Positions 8,765-19,390 are shown, numbered from the stretch's first letter. The stretch: 64,000 nucleotides of DNA from CAWCDJ01 sp963836015 (GCA_963836015.1 CAWIIF010000015.1:1612001-1676000), one strand, 5' to 3'. A program made the numbers and translations. The notes: generated by a model not told the origin, from the letters alone.

Positions 8765-10344
8765 ATGCAGGCATTCGCCGAATTATACGCCGCGCTCGAC
8801 GAGACCACCCGCACCAGCGAGAAGGTGGCCGCGCTGAAGAACTACTTCGCGAGCGCGGCGCCGGCCGACGCAATCTGGGCGGTCAGTTTCCTGATCGGCC
8901 GCCGCCCCAAGCGCCTGCTCGAATCGCGCAAGCTCGCGCAATGGGCTATCGAAGAGGCCGGCATCCCGGAATGGCTGTTCGGCGAGAGCTACCAGGCGGT
9001 GGGCGATTTCGCCGAGACCATCGCGCTGCTGCTGCCGCCCGCCGCCCGTTCCACCGATCTTCCGCTCCATTACTGGGTGGAGGAGCGCATGCTGCCTCTG
9101 CGCGAGGCCGATGACGACACCCGGCGCGGCTGGCTGGTCTCCGCCTGGCGCGCGATGGACGAGCGCCAGCGCTTCGCCTGGAACAAACTGCTGACCGGCG
9201 AGTTTCGCGTAGGCGTCTCGCAAAACCTGGTGGTGCGCGCGCTGGCCGAAGTGAGCGGCGTCTCTCCCGAGACCATTGCCCACCGCCTGATGGGCGAGTG
9301 GGCGCCCACGGCCGAATCCTGGGAGAGGCTCACCGCACCCGAAACCCGCGATGCCGACGTCAGCCGTCCCTATCCGTTCTGCCTGGCCTACCCGCTCGAA
9401 GGCCGCGTCGAAGATCTCGGCGAGGTCGGCGAGTGGCAGGTCGAGTGGAAGTGGGACGGCATCCGGGCACAGCTCATTCGCCGGCAGTCGCGCACTTTCC
9501 TGTGGTCGCGCGGCGAGGAACTGATCACCGATCGCTTCCCGGAGATCGAGGCGATCGGCCCTATGCTGCCCGAGGGCACGGTGATCGACGGAGAGGTCCT
9601 GCCGTGGAAAGACGGCGCGCCGCTCCCGTTTGCGCAGATGCAGCGGCGCATCGGGCGGAAGGTGTTGGGGCGCCGGATCCTCGCGGAGGTGCCGGTGGTG
9701 CTGGTCGGCTACGATCTGCTGGAACTGGGCGGTGAGGACATACGCGAGCGTCCGCTCGAATGGCGGCGCGAACAACTGGAGGCGATCGCTCCGCCGGAGA
9801 GCGCGCTGGTGCTCTCTCCCATCATCCGGGCTGACTCGTGGGAACACCTGACGCAGGTTCGAGAGCAATCGCGGGAACGCAAAGTGGAAGGCTTCATGTT
9901 GAAGCGGCGCGGGTCGGCCTACCGGGTGGGCCGTCGCCGCGGCGACTGGTGGAAATGGAAGATCGACCCGTACTCGGTGGACGCCGTCCTGATCTACGCG
10001 CAGCACGGCAGCGGGCGCCGCGCCAGCCTGTTCACCGACTACACCTTTGGCATTTGGGACAACGGCAAGCTGGTGCCGTTCGCCAAGGCGTACTCCGGAT
10101 TGAGCGACGAGGAGATCCGCGAGGTGGACGAGTTTGTTCGTAGAAATACCATCGAGAAATTCGGCCCGGTCTCACGCAGTAAAGCCGGAGCTGGTCTTCG
10201 AGCTCGCATTTCGAGGGCATCCAGCGTTCCACGCGGCACCGTTCGGGCATTGCCGTACGTTTTCCGAGGATGGCCCGCTGGCGGCGCGACAAGAAAGCCG
10301 AAGAGGCCGACAGCATAGACACCATCCGTGCCCTTCTGTCATAG
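8765..10344 (+). CDS. ATP-dependent DNA ligase (exonuclease-associated type), two frameshifts near the C-terminus
   Basis: Seals nicked DNA with ATP. The adenylation motif is VEWKWDGIRAQLI (KxDG, Lys the AMP acceptor), with later nucleotidyltransferase motifs TVIDGEVLPW, VEGFMLKRRGSAY and WWKWKID, and an OB domain (VDAVLIYAQHGSGRRASLFTDYTFGIW). The N-terminal helical domain (MQAFAELYAALDETTRTSEKV) is that of the ligases encoded with an exonuclease and often an Lhr-type helicase, thought to serve repair of damaged DNA. Extra bases at about 10172-10178 and 10209-10211 break the last 60 codons. Removing both restores VKPELVFELAFEGIQRSTRH and a stop at 10342-10344, giving 525 residues, a normal length. 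ATG at 8765 lies 2 bp after the restored exonuclease stop. Confidence 0.88.
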
Positions 10345-10402
10345 TCGGGTGACTACTTTTTGCGAACCAAATCTCTTTTTTTGCGTCTATGTGAGAAAGC
10401 AA

Positions 10403-10428
10403 AGTGGGGCAAGCCTACCGGCCTGCCC
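10403..10428. repeat. GC-rich intergenic palindrome, copy 3
   Basis: AGTGGGGCAAGCCTACCGGC followed by CTGCCCA, with arms TGGGGCAAGCC-tacc-GGCCTGCCCA. It shares its core with the copies at 5661 and 19391. It lies in the 147-bp gap between the ligase and the desaturase; nothing else was recognised in that gap. Confidence 0.55.
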
Positions 10429-10491
10429 AAAAATAGTGCGCGCCATTGTGTCACGCTGACGTAATAGGGTAATAGGGATACGGACTACTGA

Positions 10492-11793
10492 ATGCCCAAA
10501 GTTCTGATTGCCGGCGGCGGACTTGCCGGTCTCTCCGCCGCGGCTGCGCTGGGCGGTGCCGGCTTCGAGGTCGACCTGTTTGAAGCGCGCCCCTTTCTGG
10601 GAGGCCGCGCCACGTCCTTCCCGGTCCCTGACGGGTCCGGCGAGGAGCCCGAGATCATCGACAATTGTCAGCACATTCTGCTGCGGTGCTGCGTCAACCT
10701 GCTCGATTTCTACCAGCGCCTGGGGGTCCGCGACCGCATCAAGTTCTATCGCGAGTTTTATTTCCTGGAGCCCGGCGGGCGTCTTTCGATTCTGCGCCGC
10801 GGCCGATTGCCCGCGCCCTTTCACTTCACGGGTTCGTTTCTACGCATGCATTGCCTGAGCTCGGCCGACAAGCGCTCCATCGCCCGCGCTCTTTTCGCCC
10901 TGCGCCGCGAGCGCACCCGCCGCAAGGATCTCGACCGCATCAGCATGCTCGACTGGCTGCTGCAGAAACGCCAGACGCCTCACGCCATCGACCGCTTCTG
11001 GCGGCAGGTGCTGGTGAGCGCCGTCAACGAAGATCTGGAGAGAATGGCGGCGATCCACGGCTTCCAGGTTTTCTGGCTGGGTTTTCTGGCGCGCGCCGAT
11101 TCCTACGAGATGGGGGTGCCGAACGTTCCCCTCGGGCAGTTGTACTCGGTGGATTCGTGGAAGCGAATCGGGAACGTGCGGTTCCACTTTCGCAGCGCCG
11201 TGGAAGCCATCCAGGAGGACGGTTTCCTGGTGGGCGGCGAGCTTCAGACGGCCGATCACTACATCTGCGCCCTCCCCTTCGAGCGCCTGGAGGCCCTGGG
11301 ACTGCCGGCGCCCAAGTTCGAGCATTCGCCGATCACCGGCGTCCATCTGTGGTTCGACCGGGAAGTGACCAATCTTCCACATGCCACCCTGCTCGACCGG
11401 ACCATGCAGTGGATGTTTAATAAGGACGCCGGCCGCTACATCCAGTTGGTGGTGAGCGCGTCGCGCGACCTGACCAATCTTTCGCGCGGCGAGATCATCG
11501 ACATCGCCATCGGCGACCTGCGCCTCTATTTCCCGCGCGTGAAGGATGCCAACCTGCTCAAGGCGCACGTGATCAAGGAGCAGCGCGCGACCTTTTCGGC
11601 GGCGCCGGAGACCGAATGCCTGCGTCCGACGCCCGAAGGCGGCCTTCCCAAGGTGTTCCTGGCCGGAGACTGGACGCGCACCGGCTGGCCCGCCACCATG
11701 GAAGGCGCCGTCCGCAGCGGCTATCTCGCGGCGGAAGCGGTGTCGCAGGCGGCCGGGAAGCCCGCGCGGTTCCTCCTGCCCGATATCGCCTGA
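10492..11793 (+). CDS. hpnE: Hydroxysqualene dehydroxylase-like FAD-dependent desaturase
   Basis: A 433-residue amine-oxidase/phytoene-desaturase family flavoprotein. The N-terminal dinucleotide-binding motif is VLIAGGGLAGLSAAAALGGAGFEVDLFEA followed by LGGRATSF, the arginine-containing second motif of this family. A C-terminal FAD-contact motif VFLAGDWTRTGWPATMEGAVRSGYLAAE is present. The combination NCQHILLRCCVNLLDFYQRLG and FWRQVLVSAVNEDLERM is characteristic of HpnE, which dehydroxylates hydroxysqualene to squalene for hopanoid synthesis. Carotenoid desaturases are the main alternative. The usual partners hpnC, hpnD and shc are not in the window, so this copy is isolated. No strong ribosome-binding site is visible ahead of the ATG. 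Confidence 0.85.
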   Translation: MPKVLIAGGGLAGLSAAAALGGAGFEVDLFEARPFLGGRATSFPVPDGSGEEPEIIDNCQHILLRCCVNLLDFYQRLGVRDRIKFYREFYFLEPGGRLSILRRGRLPAPFHFTGSFLRMHCLSSADKRSIARALFALRRERTRRKDLDRISMLDWLLQKRQTPHAIDRFWRQVLVSAVNEDLERMAAIHGFQVFWLGFLARADSYEMGVPNVPLGQLYSVDSWKRIGNVRFHFRSAVEAIQEDGFLVGGELQTADHYICALPFERLEALGLPAPKFEHSPITGVHLWFDREVTNLPHATLLDRTMQWMFNKDAGRYIQLVVSASRDLTNLSRGEIIDIAIGDLRLYFPRVKDANLLKAHVIKEQRATFSAAPETECLRPTPEGGLPKVFLAGDWTRTGWPATMEGAVRSGYLAAEAVSQAAGKPARFLLPDIA

Positions 11794-11975
11794 ACCACCA
11801 CCCCATTAACCAGGGTTAGTGTCTTTCGGCTAATCCGGCCTGAAAAGGTTGCGATTCGCCGCGCAAATAAGTTACAGTAAGCCTATCGCTTTAAGGTTAG
11901 TGTTCGTCTTTACATGGGGCGAAAGTCTCGCTCTTGTGCGGCACTCAAAAAACATTCGGAAAGGTTGAAGGAAGT

Positions 11976-14900
11976 ATGATGCAACTCCGCCATCTGGCGC
12001 TGATAGTCTTAGTGTGTTTGTTGGCCGTGTGCACGGTGCAGGCCCAGGTTGCCGGCCGGTTAAGCGGTTCGGTCGTTGATCAGACCGGCGCGGTCATTCC
12101 CGGCGCAACCGTTAACGTTTACATTCTCGGCGGTAAGGAGCCTGTTCTGACGGGCACCACTAACGAGGCCGGCCTGTTTACCTTCATCGCGGTAAGCCCC
12201 GACACTTACGACATCACCGTGGAAGCGGCCGGATTTGCCAAGGTAAACATGCGCCAGGTAAAGGTCGCGCCGGTGCAGGAGACGGGGCTGCCTCCCATCA
12301 AGATGGAGGTGCAGTCCTCCACGCAGAGCGTGGAAGTGGCGGCGGATGTCTCTACGGTCCAGCTCTCCAACAGCGAGAATACCGCGACGGTCACCTCCAC
12401 GCAGGTGCAGAATCTGCCGGTGCTCGGCCGCCAGGTCACGTCGCTCTTCCAGACCCAGCCGGGGGTGGTTGGCACCAGCGGCACGACTTCGGTGAACGGC
12501 CTGCGCAGCTCGTTCTCCAACGTCACGCTCGACGGCGTCAACATCCAGGACAATTTCATCCGTACCAACGATCTGGATTACGCTCCGATGCGCACCACCA
12601 TCGACCAGATCTCCGAGATCACGGTTTCGACCTCGAATGCCAGCGCCGCGATCGGCGGCGGAGCGTCGCAGATGGTGCTTTCCACCAAATCCGGCTCGAA
12701 CACCTTTCACGGCTCGGTGTACTGGTACAACCGCAACAGCGCGCTGGCGGCCAACGACTGGTTCAACAACAAGGCCGGCGTCCCGCAGACCTTCCTCGAC
12801 CTGAACCAGCCGGGCGCAGCCCTGGGCGGCCACATCATCAAAGACAAGCTGTTCTTCTACACGAACTACGAGCTGTACCGGAACAAGCGCCAGGCGAGCT
12901 ACCTGCGCACGGTGCTGACCGATTCGGCGCGCAACGGAATCTTCACTTACCGCGACTCCGCCGGCAACCTGAAGACCGCGAACCTGCAGAGCCTCCGAAA
13001 CTTCACCGCCGACCCCACGGTCAAGGCTATGATCGGCCAGCTGCCCGAGCCGAATACTTCCGACGCCGGCGACGGCCTGAACACCTCGGGTTACCGGTTC
13101 AATCCGCGTAACAATGAGTCTCGCGACCAGTTCGTCTACAAGGGCGACTACTACCTCAATTCGAAGAACAGCTTCACCGGCACGTACAACTACATCAGCA
13201 ATCCGACCGACCGGCCGGACCAAGGCGCCTTCTACACCACCGTCCCGCCGGTGAGCAACACGATCAAAGATAACCTGCTGTCACTCTCCTGGCGGTGGAC
13301 GGCTTCCGCGACACTCACCAACGAGCTGCGCGGCGGCTACATGCGTTCGGACACGTCTTTTCTGGACAGCAACCAGTATCCGTCGTCGATTTTGTCGGCC
13401 ACGAACCTGCTGTTCAGCAATCCGGTCAACACGTTCCTGAACCAGGGCCGCAAGGTCAACACCTATAATATTCAGGACAATGCGAACTGGCTGAAGGGCA
13501 AGCATGAGTTCTCGTTCGGCTTTCAGAGCCAGATGCTCCGCCTCGCGCCGTTCAACGACGCCGGCATTATCCCGACCTATACTCTCGGCATCAGCACGGC
13601 AAACACCCTGGGTCTGACGTCCACCGATCTGCCGGGCATCAAATCCGGCGATCTCACGACCGCTAACAACCTGTATGCGAACCTGGCCGGGATCATCAGC
13701 AGCGCAGCCCAGACATTCAACGTCACCAGCACGACCTCCGGCTTCGTGCCGGGCGCGACCAACCTGCGTAATTTCACTCACAATACCTACGCGGGATATG
13801 TGCAGGACAAGTGGAAGGTGCTGCCGAACTTCACCATCAATATGGGTGTCCGGTACGAGTACTGGACGCCGCTCAACGAGACCAACGGCCTGTACCTGGC
13901 GCCGCGGCTGGAGAATGGCGACGTGAAGGCCACCCTCCTCGACCCCAACGCGGTACTGGATTTCATCGGCGGCCCCTCCGGACGCCCGCTCTACAAGGCC
14001 GACAAGAACAACTTCGCGCCGAACATCGGTTTCGCCTGGGATCCGTTCAAGGAAGGTAAGACCTCCATCCGCGGCGGCTACATGATCGCGTATGTGAACG
14101 ACAACGTGGTAACGGCCGTCCGCAACAGCGTGGCCACCAGCAGCGGTCTGCAGTTCGCGAACACGCAGTCGAACCTCACCTCCACACTTGCGGCGGCACC
14201 CACGGTTCCGGCGCCGGCCTACAAAGTGCCGCGCACGCTGGCCGACAACTATGCCATTACCACGACCTCGGCCACTGGCATGCCCGATCCCAACCTGGTG
14301 ACTCCGTACGTGCAGCAGTGGACACTGGGCATCCAGCACGAAATCAAAGGCACGATCGTGTCGGCTCGCTACGTGGGCAACCGGGGCAACGATTTGCTGC
14401 GGGCGCTCGACTACAACCAGGTGCTCTACAACGCCAACGGCTTCCTGGCCGACTTCCAGCGGGCGCAGAGCAACGCCGCGCTGTCGCAGGCCGCCAACGG
14501 CTCTTACAACGGGTCGTACAATGCGGCGATCCCGGGCAGCCAGCCTCTGACGGTGTTCCCGCTGCTCACCAGCGGCGGCAACCTGACCAACACCACCATC
14601 CAGACCTATCTGCGTCAGGGGCAGATCGGCGAGCTGGCCAACACCTATATGGTGAACAAGTGGAACGGGCCCGTGAACTTCTACACCAATCCGAACGTGC
14701 AGGGCGCCAACGTGATTGTGAACAGCGGCATGTCCATCTATCATGCGCTGCAGCTCGAGGCCACCAAGCGGACGCGCTCCGGGCTCCAGGCGCAGTTCAG
14801 CTACACCTACGGCAAGTCGCTTTCCAATACGACCGGCGACGCGCAGACCAACTTCGAGCCGCTTCTCGACAACAACAATCCGAGCCTCGAATATGCGCCT

Positions 14901-15575
14901 TCCCCCTTCGACGTGCGGCACTCGTTCAAGGCCAACTACTACTACGAGCTGCCCTTCGGCAAGGGCAAACGCTGGAGCGGCAACTCCCTGACGAACAACC
15001 TGATCGGTGGATGGGCCATTTCCGGCATCTGGGCCTACCAGTCGGGGTCGCCTTATTCGATTCTCTCCGGCTACGGCACCTTGAACCGGTCGGCGCGTTC
15101 CACCAGCACCAACACGGCTTCGGTCGCTGGAACCGGCGGCAGCGCGCTGCAGGCGCTCACCAGCGACGGCGTCTACATGACCGGCAACGGCCCGTACTTC
15201 GTCTCTCCGACCATCATCAACACCGACGGACGGGGCGCGGCGCAAGCGGGTGCGGACCCCTTCTCGGGCGAGGTCTTCTTCAATCCGGTGGCGGGCACCG
15301 TGGGCAATACCCAGCGCCGGATGTTCTCCGGTCCGTGGCAGTGGTCGTGGGATGCTTCCGTCATGAAGATGTTCCGGTTCCGCGAGCGGCACACGCTCGA
15401 CCTGCACTTCGACTTCTTCAACTGGACGAATCATCCGACGTTCTACGTGCCACCAAACACCGGTGACTACGGTTCGACGACCAACTTCATCGTCAACAAC
15501 ACGTCTTTCGGGAAGATCACTTCGATGAACTACAACCCGAGGGTGATTCAGATCGGCGCCTACTACCGGTTCTGA
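11976..15575 (+). CDS. Oar-like TonB-dependent outer-membrane receptor with carboxypeptidase-regulatory domain (1)
   Basis: A 1199-residue outer-membrane protein. Signal peptide MMQLRHLALIVLVCLLAVCT ending at AQA/AQV; then a CarboxypepD-regulatory-like domain at about residues 28-115 (GRLSGSVVDQTGAVIPGATV ... YDITVEAAGFAK); a plug region with the Oar wording NGLRSSFSNVTLDGVNIQD and GGGASQMVLSTKSGSNTFHG; then a large beta-barrel ending IQIGAYYRF with the C-terminal Phe expected for insertion. Such proteins are greatly expanded in Acidobacteria and are thought to take up large substrates or export adhesins; the ligand is unknown. I use the ATG at 11976, preceded by GAAGGAAG, not the longer frame from 11934. 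The next gene is a second, diverged copy of the same architecture. Confidence 0.9.
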   Translation: MMQLRHLALIVLVCLLAVCTVQAQVAGRLSGSVVDQTGAVIPGATVNVYILGGKEPVLTGTTNEAGLFTFIAVSPDTYDITVEAAGFAKVNMRQVKVAPVQETGLPPIKMEVQSSTQSVEVAADVSTVQLSNSENTATVTSTQVQNLPVLGRQVTSLFQTQPGVVGTSGTTSVNGLRSSFSNVTLDGVNIQDNFIRTNDLDYAPMRTTIDQISEITVSTSNASAAIGGGASQMVLSTKSGSNTFHGSVYWYNRNSALAANDWFNNKAGVPQTFLDLNQPGAALGGHIIKDKLFFYTNYELYRNKRQASYLRTVLTDSARNGIFTYRDSAGNLKTANLQSLRNFTADPTVKAMIGQLPEPNTSDAGDGLNTSGYRFNPRNNESRDQFVYKGDYYLNSKNSFTGTYNYISNPTDRPDQGAFYTTVPPVSNTIKDNLLSLSWRWTASATLTNELRGGYMRSDTSFLDSNQYPSSILSATNLLFSNPVNTFLNQGRKVNTYNIQDNANWLKGKHEFSFGFQSQMLRLAPFNDAGIIPTYTLGISTANTLGLTSTDLPGIKSGDLTTANNLYANLAGIISSAAQTFNVTSTTSGFVPGATNLRNFTHNTYAGYVQDKWKVLPNFTINMGVRYEYWTPLNETNGLYLAPRLENGDVKATLLDPNAVLDFIGGPSGRPLYKADKNNFAPNIGFAWDPFKEGKTSIRGGYMIAYVNDNVVTAVRNSVATSSGLQFANTQSNLTSTLAAAPTVPAPAYKVPRTLADNYAITTTSATGMPDPNLVTPYVQQWTLGIQHEIKGTIVSARYVGNRGNDLLRALDYNQVLYNANGFLADFQRAQSNAALSQAANGSYNGSYNAAIPGSQPLTVFPLLTSGGNLTNTTIQTYLRQGQIGELANTYMVNKWNGPVNFYTNPNVQGANVIVNSGMSIYHALQLEATKRTRSGLQAQFSYTYGKSLSNTTGDAQTNFEPLLDNNNPSLEYAPSPFDVRHSFKANYYYELPFGKGKRWSGNSLTNNLIGGWAISGIWAYQSGSPYSILSGYGTLNRSARSTSTNTASVAGTGGSALQALTSDGVYMTGNGPYFVSPTIINTDGRGAAQAGADPFSGEVFFNPVAGTVGNTQRRMFSGPWQWSWDASVMKMFRFRERHTLDLHFDFFNWTNHPTFYVPPNTGDYGSTTNFIVNNTSFGKITSMNYNPRVIQIGAYYRF

Positions 15576-15911
15576 TCGCATTTACGGGCTAAGGAACGGG
15601 GGCCGGCGGCGTGCATCGCACTCCGCCGGCCCTTTTGCTTGTTGGCTTGTTCTACAATCCAGCCGAATGTGCCTGTGGAAGAAATCCCCGAATTTCAGTA
15701 AAAAGGTCCTGAAAAGAGTTGTATGCAATAGCTCTTTGGAGTACACTGTCACAAAGTGCTTGAGGTAGTCTGAGCGCCCTCAGTCCGACGTGTTGGATTT
15801 CACGTCACCGTGACATTGAAATTGAGTGTTGGGACGCAGCCCCGTGCCATTCCGGGGTGGGCGCATTGTGAGCCTCGGCATTTTTGAATTTGCGGGTGTC
15901 AGAGGTTCACT
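15576..15911. other. 336-bp intergenic stretch between the two receptor genes
   Basis: Holds a strong hairpin terminator at 15600-15636 just after the first receptor, then about 270 bp with no plausible gene. A small palindrome GTCAC-c-GTGAC at 15804-15814 lies about 100 bp ahead of the second receptor and could be an operator. The two receptors therefore appear to be transcribed separately. No promoter could be assigned with confidence. Confidence 0.6.
15600..15636 (+). terminator. Rho-independent terminator after the first receptor gene
   Basis: Perfect 10-bp arms GGGCCGGCGG / CCGCCGGCCC with a 13-nt loop are followed directly by TTTT. It starts 24 bp after the receptor stop codon. Confidence 0.85.
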
Positions 15912-18900
15912 ATGCGAAAGCTACTATTCGGGGCCTTCTTTCTCTTCCTGGCGGCCACGCTCGGCTTTGGGCAGACCCAGACGGCGCGCCTGCAGGGAAT
16001 CGTTCACGACGCGACCGGCGCGGTGGTTCCCAACGCCAAGGTCGTGGCGGTCCACGACCAGACCAAGGACGCGACGGACGCGACCTCCAACCCAAGCGGT
16101 CTATACGTCCTGCCGGCATTGCGGCCGGGCATCTATACCCTCTCGGTGGAGGCGCCGGGATTCGCCAGAACCACGGTGAAGGGCATCGAACTGGTGGTTT
16201 CAGCCAGCGTCGCCCAGGATGTGACCCTCGAGATCGGGCGAGTCGCGGAAGTCATCGAAGTCCAGGCCAATACCGTGGCGGTGGCGACCACCGATGCGCA
16301 GATCAACTCCGCGGTGACCCTGAACGATATCCGGGTGCTGCCGCAGATCGGGCGCACTCCCGTCAGTCTCGCTTACCTTCAGCCGGGGGTCCAGATCTCG
16401 ACGAGCGGCACCAATGCGGGCGCCGATTACAGCTACTCCCATGTGAATGGCCTGAGGCAGGGCAGCAATAACAACACGCTGGACGGCATCGATGTGAACG
16501 ACGCCGTTGCGCCGCGTCTCGGCCTGGCCATGACGGCCAACAATTCGGATTCGGTGGAAGAATTTCGCGAAGTGACCGCGGGCGGAAAAGCCGAATACGG
16601 ACGCAACGCCGGCGGCCAGGTGGAGCTGGTCACGCGCTCGGGCACCAACGAGTATCACGGGAACCTCTTCGAGTACATACGCAACACCGCGCTGAACGCC
16701 AACGATTTCTTCAGTAATAAGTCGGGCGTCGCCAAGCCCATGTTCATCCAGAATATGTTCGGCGGTTCGCTGGGCGGCCCGATCAAGCACAACAAGCTGT
16801 TCATCTTCGGCAATTTCCAGGGCCGGCGCACGCACCAGCAGGTCTCGCGCAACCGTACCGTGCCCACCGACCTGGCCAAGCAGGGCATCTTCCAGTGGGT
16901 TTCCGGCGGCGCCACCCAGCAGTTCAACGTGCTCAACGCCGATCCGCTCAAGAAGGGCATCGACCCTACCATCGCCACGCTGCTCAAGATCTATCCTTCG
17001 CCCAATAACACCGACGTCGGCGACGGTCTCAACTATGCCGGCTACCGGTTCAATAACCCGGCCAACAGCCTGGAAGACCAGTTCACGATCAAGGGCGACT
17101 ACAATCTCGCGGACAACCATCACATCTTCTACCGCCACAGCTGGCAGCGGAATTCGTCCATCGATTCTCTGAACAGCGCCGATGCCTACTTCCCCGGGCA
17201 GCCGCAGGGGGCGCAGGGCGGCCATCGCTGGGGTGTCGCGGGCGGATGGGATTGGACCGTCACCACCAGCATGGTGAACCAGTTCCGCTACGGCCACCAG
17301 AGCGCCGGCGTAGATTTCCTGCGGCCGTCGCGCGTGGCCGGGACGATGTACACGTTCAACCAGTGGACCATGCCCATTTACAACGCTTTCGCGCAGGGGC
17401 GCAACTCTCCGGTGAACGAGTTCACGGATAACCTGACCAAGATCGTCGGCAACCACACTTTCAAGATGGGCGGCCAGTTCCGCTTCACGACCCAGGACGG
17501 GTACAACGCGGCTGGAATCTATCCGAATGCCAGTCTCAGCACGACACTATCGGGCAACACTCCGAGTTTCGCGACGCCGGCCGGTTTGAATTCGAGCCAG
17601 CTTTCGATCCTTCAGGGCTTGTACAACAATCTCACAGGCCGGGTCGGCTCGATTGCGCAGACGTTCTATAGCAACCTGCAGAGCTGGCAGGCGGCCGGGA
17701 CTCCCCGCGTTCGGGACTTCAGTTTCCACGAATACGGCTTGTTTTTACAGGACGACTGGAAGGTGAACCGCAACCTGACCCTCAACCTCGGCATCCGCTG
17801 GGACTTCAGCGGAGTGCCCACCGAGGCCAACGGGCTTTCGGGCGCCTTCGACCAGGCCGGCGCTCTCAACACGGTCAGCACCATCGACAACCTGAGCATG
17901 CAAAAGGGCAAAGCCTGGTACAACAACGACTGGAACAACTTCGCGCCGCGCTTCGGTTTTGCGTGGGACCCGAAGGGCGACGGCAAGACCGCCATCCGTG
18001 GGAACTACGGCATTTTCTATGACCGGATCATTGGCGCCACCACGAGCTCGGTTGACGGCAACACTCCCGGCTTCTCGCAAGCCGTAACCGTCTTCCCGAA
18101 CCTCGGCGGTCTTGACGTGCGTGCAGCCGACAATCCGGCATCGCCCGCGCAGCCGGCTGCACCCGTCCTCACCCTGCCGGCTACCCGGGGCGTGTCGATC
18201 GTCTCGGCGTTCGACCCGAATCTTCGCACCGGTTATGTGCAGATGTACGGCTTGAACATCCAGCGGGAGATCCTGCGGGATACGGTTGTGCAGTTCGGCT
18301 ACATCGGGAACCGCGGTCTCAAGATGTTCATGAACCAGGATCTCTCCCAGATCCACATCAATCCCGAATTCCTGAACGGCTTCAACGAACTCGCGGCGAA
18401 TTACGCGGCGGGCAGCCTGGCGAGCGTCTCTCCCTCCAACCCGTTCGTGAAGATATTCGGCACGGCCGCGGCCGCCGTTTCGACACTGGGCGCGAGCAAT
18501 CTGACTACTCTTCAATACAACAACTCGATGTACAACATGGAGACCGGCGCTTATGCCAAGTATGCCGCGGCCGGCTACTCGGAGTATGCCCTGCGCCACT
18601 ATCCGCAATTCGTGCGGCTCGCCTATGGAACCAATGCCGGGCTCTCCTGGTATAACTCGCTGCAGGCCGGATTCCAGCGTCGCACGAAGTCTTTCCAGGT
18701 CAAAGTCTACTATACGTACAGCAAGAGCCTCGACAATGCGTCGGCCGAGGGCAACGGCTTCACGGACAACATGGACAACTACAACCTGAACCTGAACAAG
18801 GGCCGGTCGGATTTCGACCGCCCGCACGTGTTCAACGCCTACGGGACTTACACCTTGCCGATCGGCAACGGCCATGCGATTGGAGGCAATATGCCGCGAT

Positions 18901-19379
18901 GGGCGAACACGTTATTCGGCGGATGGGATGCCGGCACGATCGTCATCTGGCAGAGCGGCGCGGTGATGACCGCCAGTTCCAATCGCTACACGGCGTATTC
19001 GTACACCATGGCCTCCTGGGACAATTACAGCGGCAGCCGCAACATCGGGAGCGTGCAGCGCAAGGGCGACGGCGTCTATTTCATCGACCCGAGCCTGATC
19101 TCGAGCTTCGCTTTTCCGATTGCCGGCGACTATGGCAATGCCGGCCGGAACACATTCCGGGGCCCGCGCTTCTTCAACGTAGACGCGTCCCTGGTGAAAC
19201 GGTTTGCGCTCACCGAGCGGAAGCACGTCCTGTTCCGCGCCGAAGCCTACAACCTGTTCAACAACGCCGATTTCGGCATCCCGAGCCTGGATATCTCCTC
19301 GCCCAGCACCTTCGGCAAGGTCAGCGGCGTGGTCAACAACGCGCGCCTGCTGCAGGGAGCGCTTCGCTTCGAGTGGTAG
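15912..19379 (+). CDS. Oar-like TonB-dependent outer-membrane receptor with carboxypeptidase-regulatory domain (2)
   Basis: An 1155-residue paralogue of the preceding receptor, with the same order of parts. Signal peptide MRKLLFGAFFLFLAATLGFG; regulatory-like domain at about residues 22-110 (ARLQGIVHDATGAVVPNAKV ... YTLSVEAPGFARTTV); plug with NGLRQGSNNNTLDGIDVND and NAGGQVELVTRSGTNEYHGN; a barrel of about 900 residues ending LLQGALRFEW, with a C-terminal Trp in place of the more usual Phe. The sequence differs widely from the first copy outside the plug, so this is an old duplication, and different ligands are likely. The ATG at 15912 is the first start ahead of the signal peptide. A palindromic terminator-like element follows at 19391. 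Confidence 0.9.
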   Translation: MRKLLFGAFFLFLAATLGFGQTQTARLQGIVHDATGAVVPNAKVVAVHDQTKDATDATSNPSGLYVLPALRPGIYTLSVEAPGFARTTVKGIELVVSASVAQDVTLEIGRVAEVIEVQANTVAVATTDAQINSAVTLNDIRVLPQIGRTPVSLAYLQPGVQISTSGTNAGADYSYSHVNGLRQGSNNNTLDGIDVNDAVAPRLGLAMTANNSDSVEEFREVTAGGKAEYGRNAGGQVELVTRSGTNEYHGNLFEYIRNTALNANDFFSNKSGVAKPMFIQNMFGGSLGGPIKHNKLFIFGNFQGRRTHQQVSRNRTVPTDLAKQGIFQWVSGGATQQFNVLNADPLKKGIDPTIATLLKIYPSPNNTDVGDGLNYAGYRFNNPANSLEDQFTIKGDYNLADNHHIFYRHSWQRNSSIDSLNSADAYFPGQPQGAQGGHRWGVAGGWDWTVTTSMVNQFRYGHQSAGVDFLRPSRVAGTMYTFNQWTMPIYNAFAQGRNSPVNEFTDNLTKIVGNHTFKMGGQFRFTTQDGYNAAGIYPNASLSTTLSGNTPSFATPAGLNSSQLSILQGLYNNLTGRVGSIAQTFYSNLQSWQAAGTPRVRDFSFHEYGLFLQDDWKVNRNLTLNLGIRWDFSGVPTEANGLSGAFDQAGALNTVSTIDNLSMQKGKAWYNNDWNNFAPRFGFAWDPKGDGKTAIRGNYGIFYDRIIGATTSSVDGNTPGFSQAVTVFPNLGGLDVRAADNPASPAQPAAPVLTLPATRGVSIVSAFDPNLRTGYVQMYGLNIQREILRDTVVQFGYIGNRGLKMFMNQDLSQIHINPEFLNGFNELAANYAAGSLASVSPSNPFVKIFGTAAAAVSTLGASNLTTLQYNNSMYNMETGAYAKYAAAGYSEYALRHYPQFVRLAYGTNAGLSWYNSLQAGFQRRTKSFQVKVYYTYSKSLDNASAEGNGFTDNMDNYNLNLNKGRSDFDRPHVFNAYGTYTLPIGNGHAIGGNMPRWANTLFGGWDAGTIVIWQSGAVMTASSNRYTAYSYTMASWDNYSGSRNIGSVQRKGDGVYFIDPSLISSFAFPIAGDYGNAGRNTFRGPRFFNVDASLVKRFALTERKHVLFRAEAYNLFNNADFGIPSLDISSPSTFGKVSGVVNNARLLQGALRFEW

Positions 19380-19390
19380 CGGCCGCGCAC

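Noticed and set aside
10460..10482. TAATAGGGTAATAGGGATA, similar to part of the I-SceI site
   Set aside because: The match is partial and short, with no homing-endonuclease gene or intron nearby; it is probably a chance short repeat.
12060..15581. Long antisense frames opposite the first receptor gene
   Set aside because: They are His/Arg/Val-rich shadows with no family resemblance, as expected opposite a GC-biased gene.
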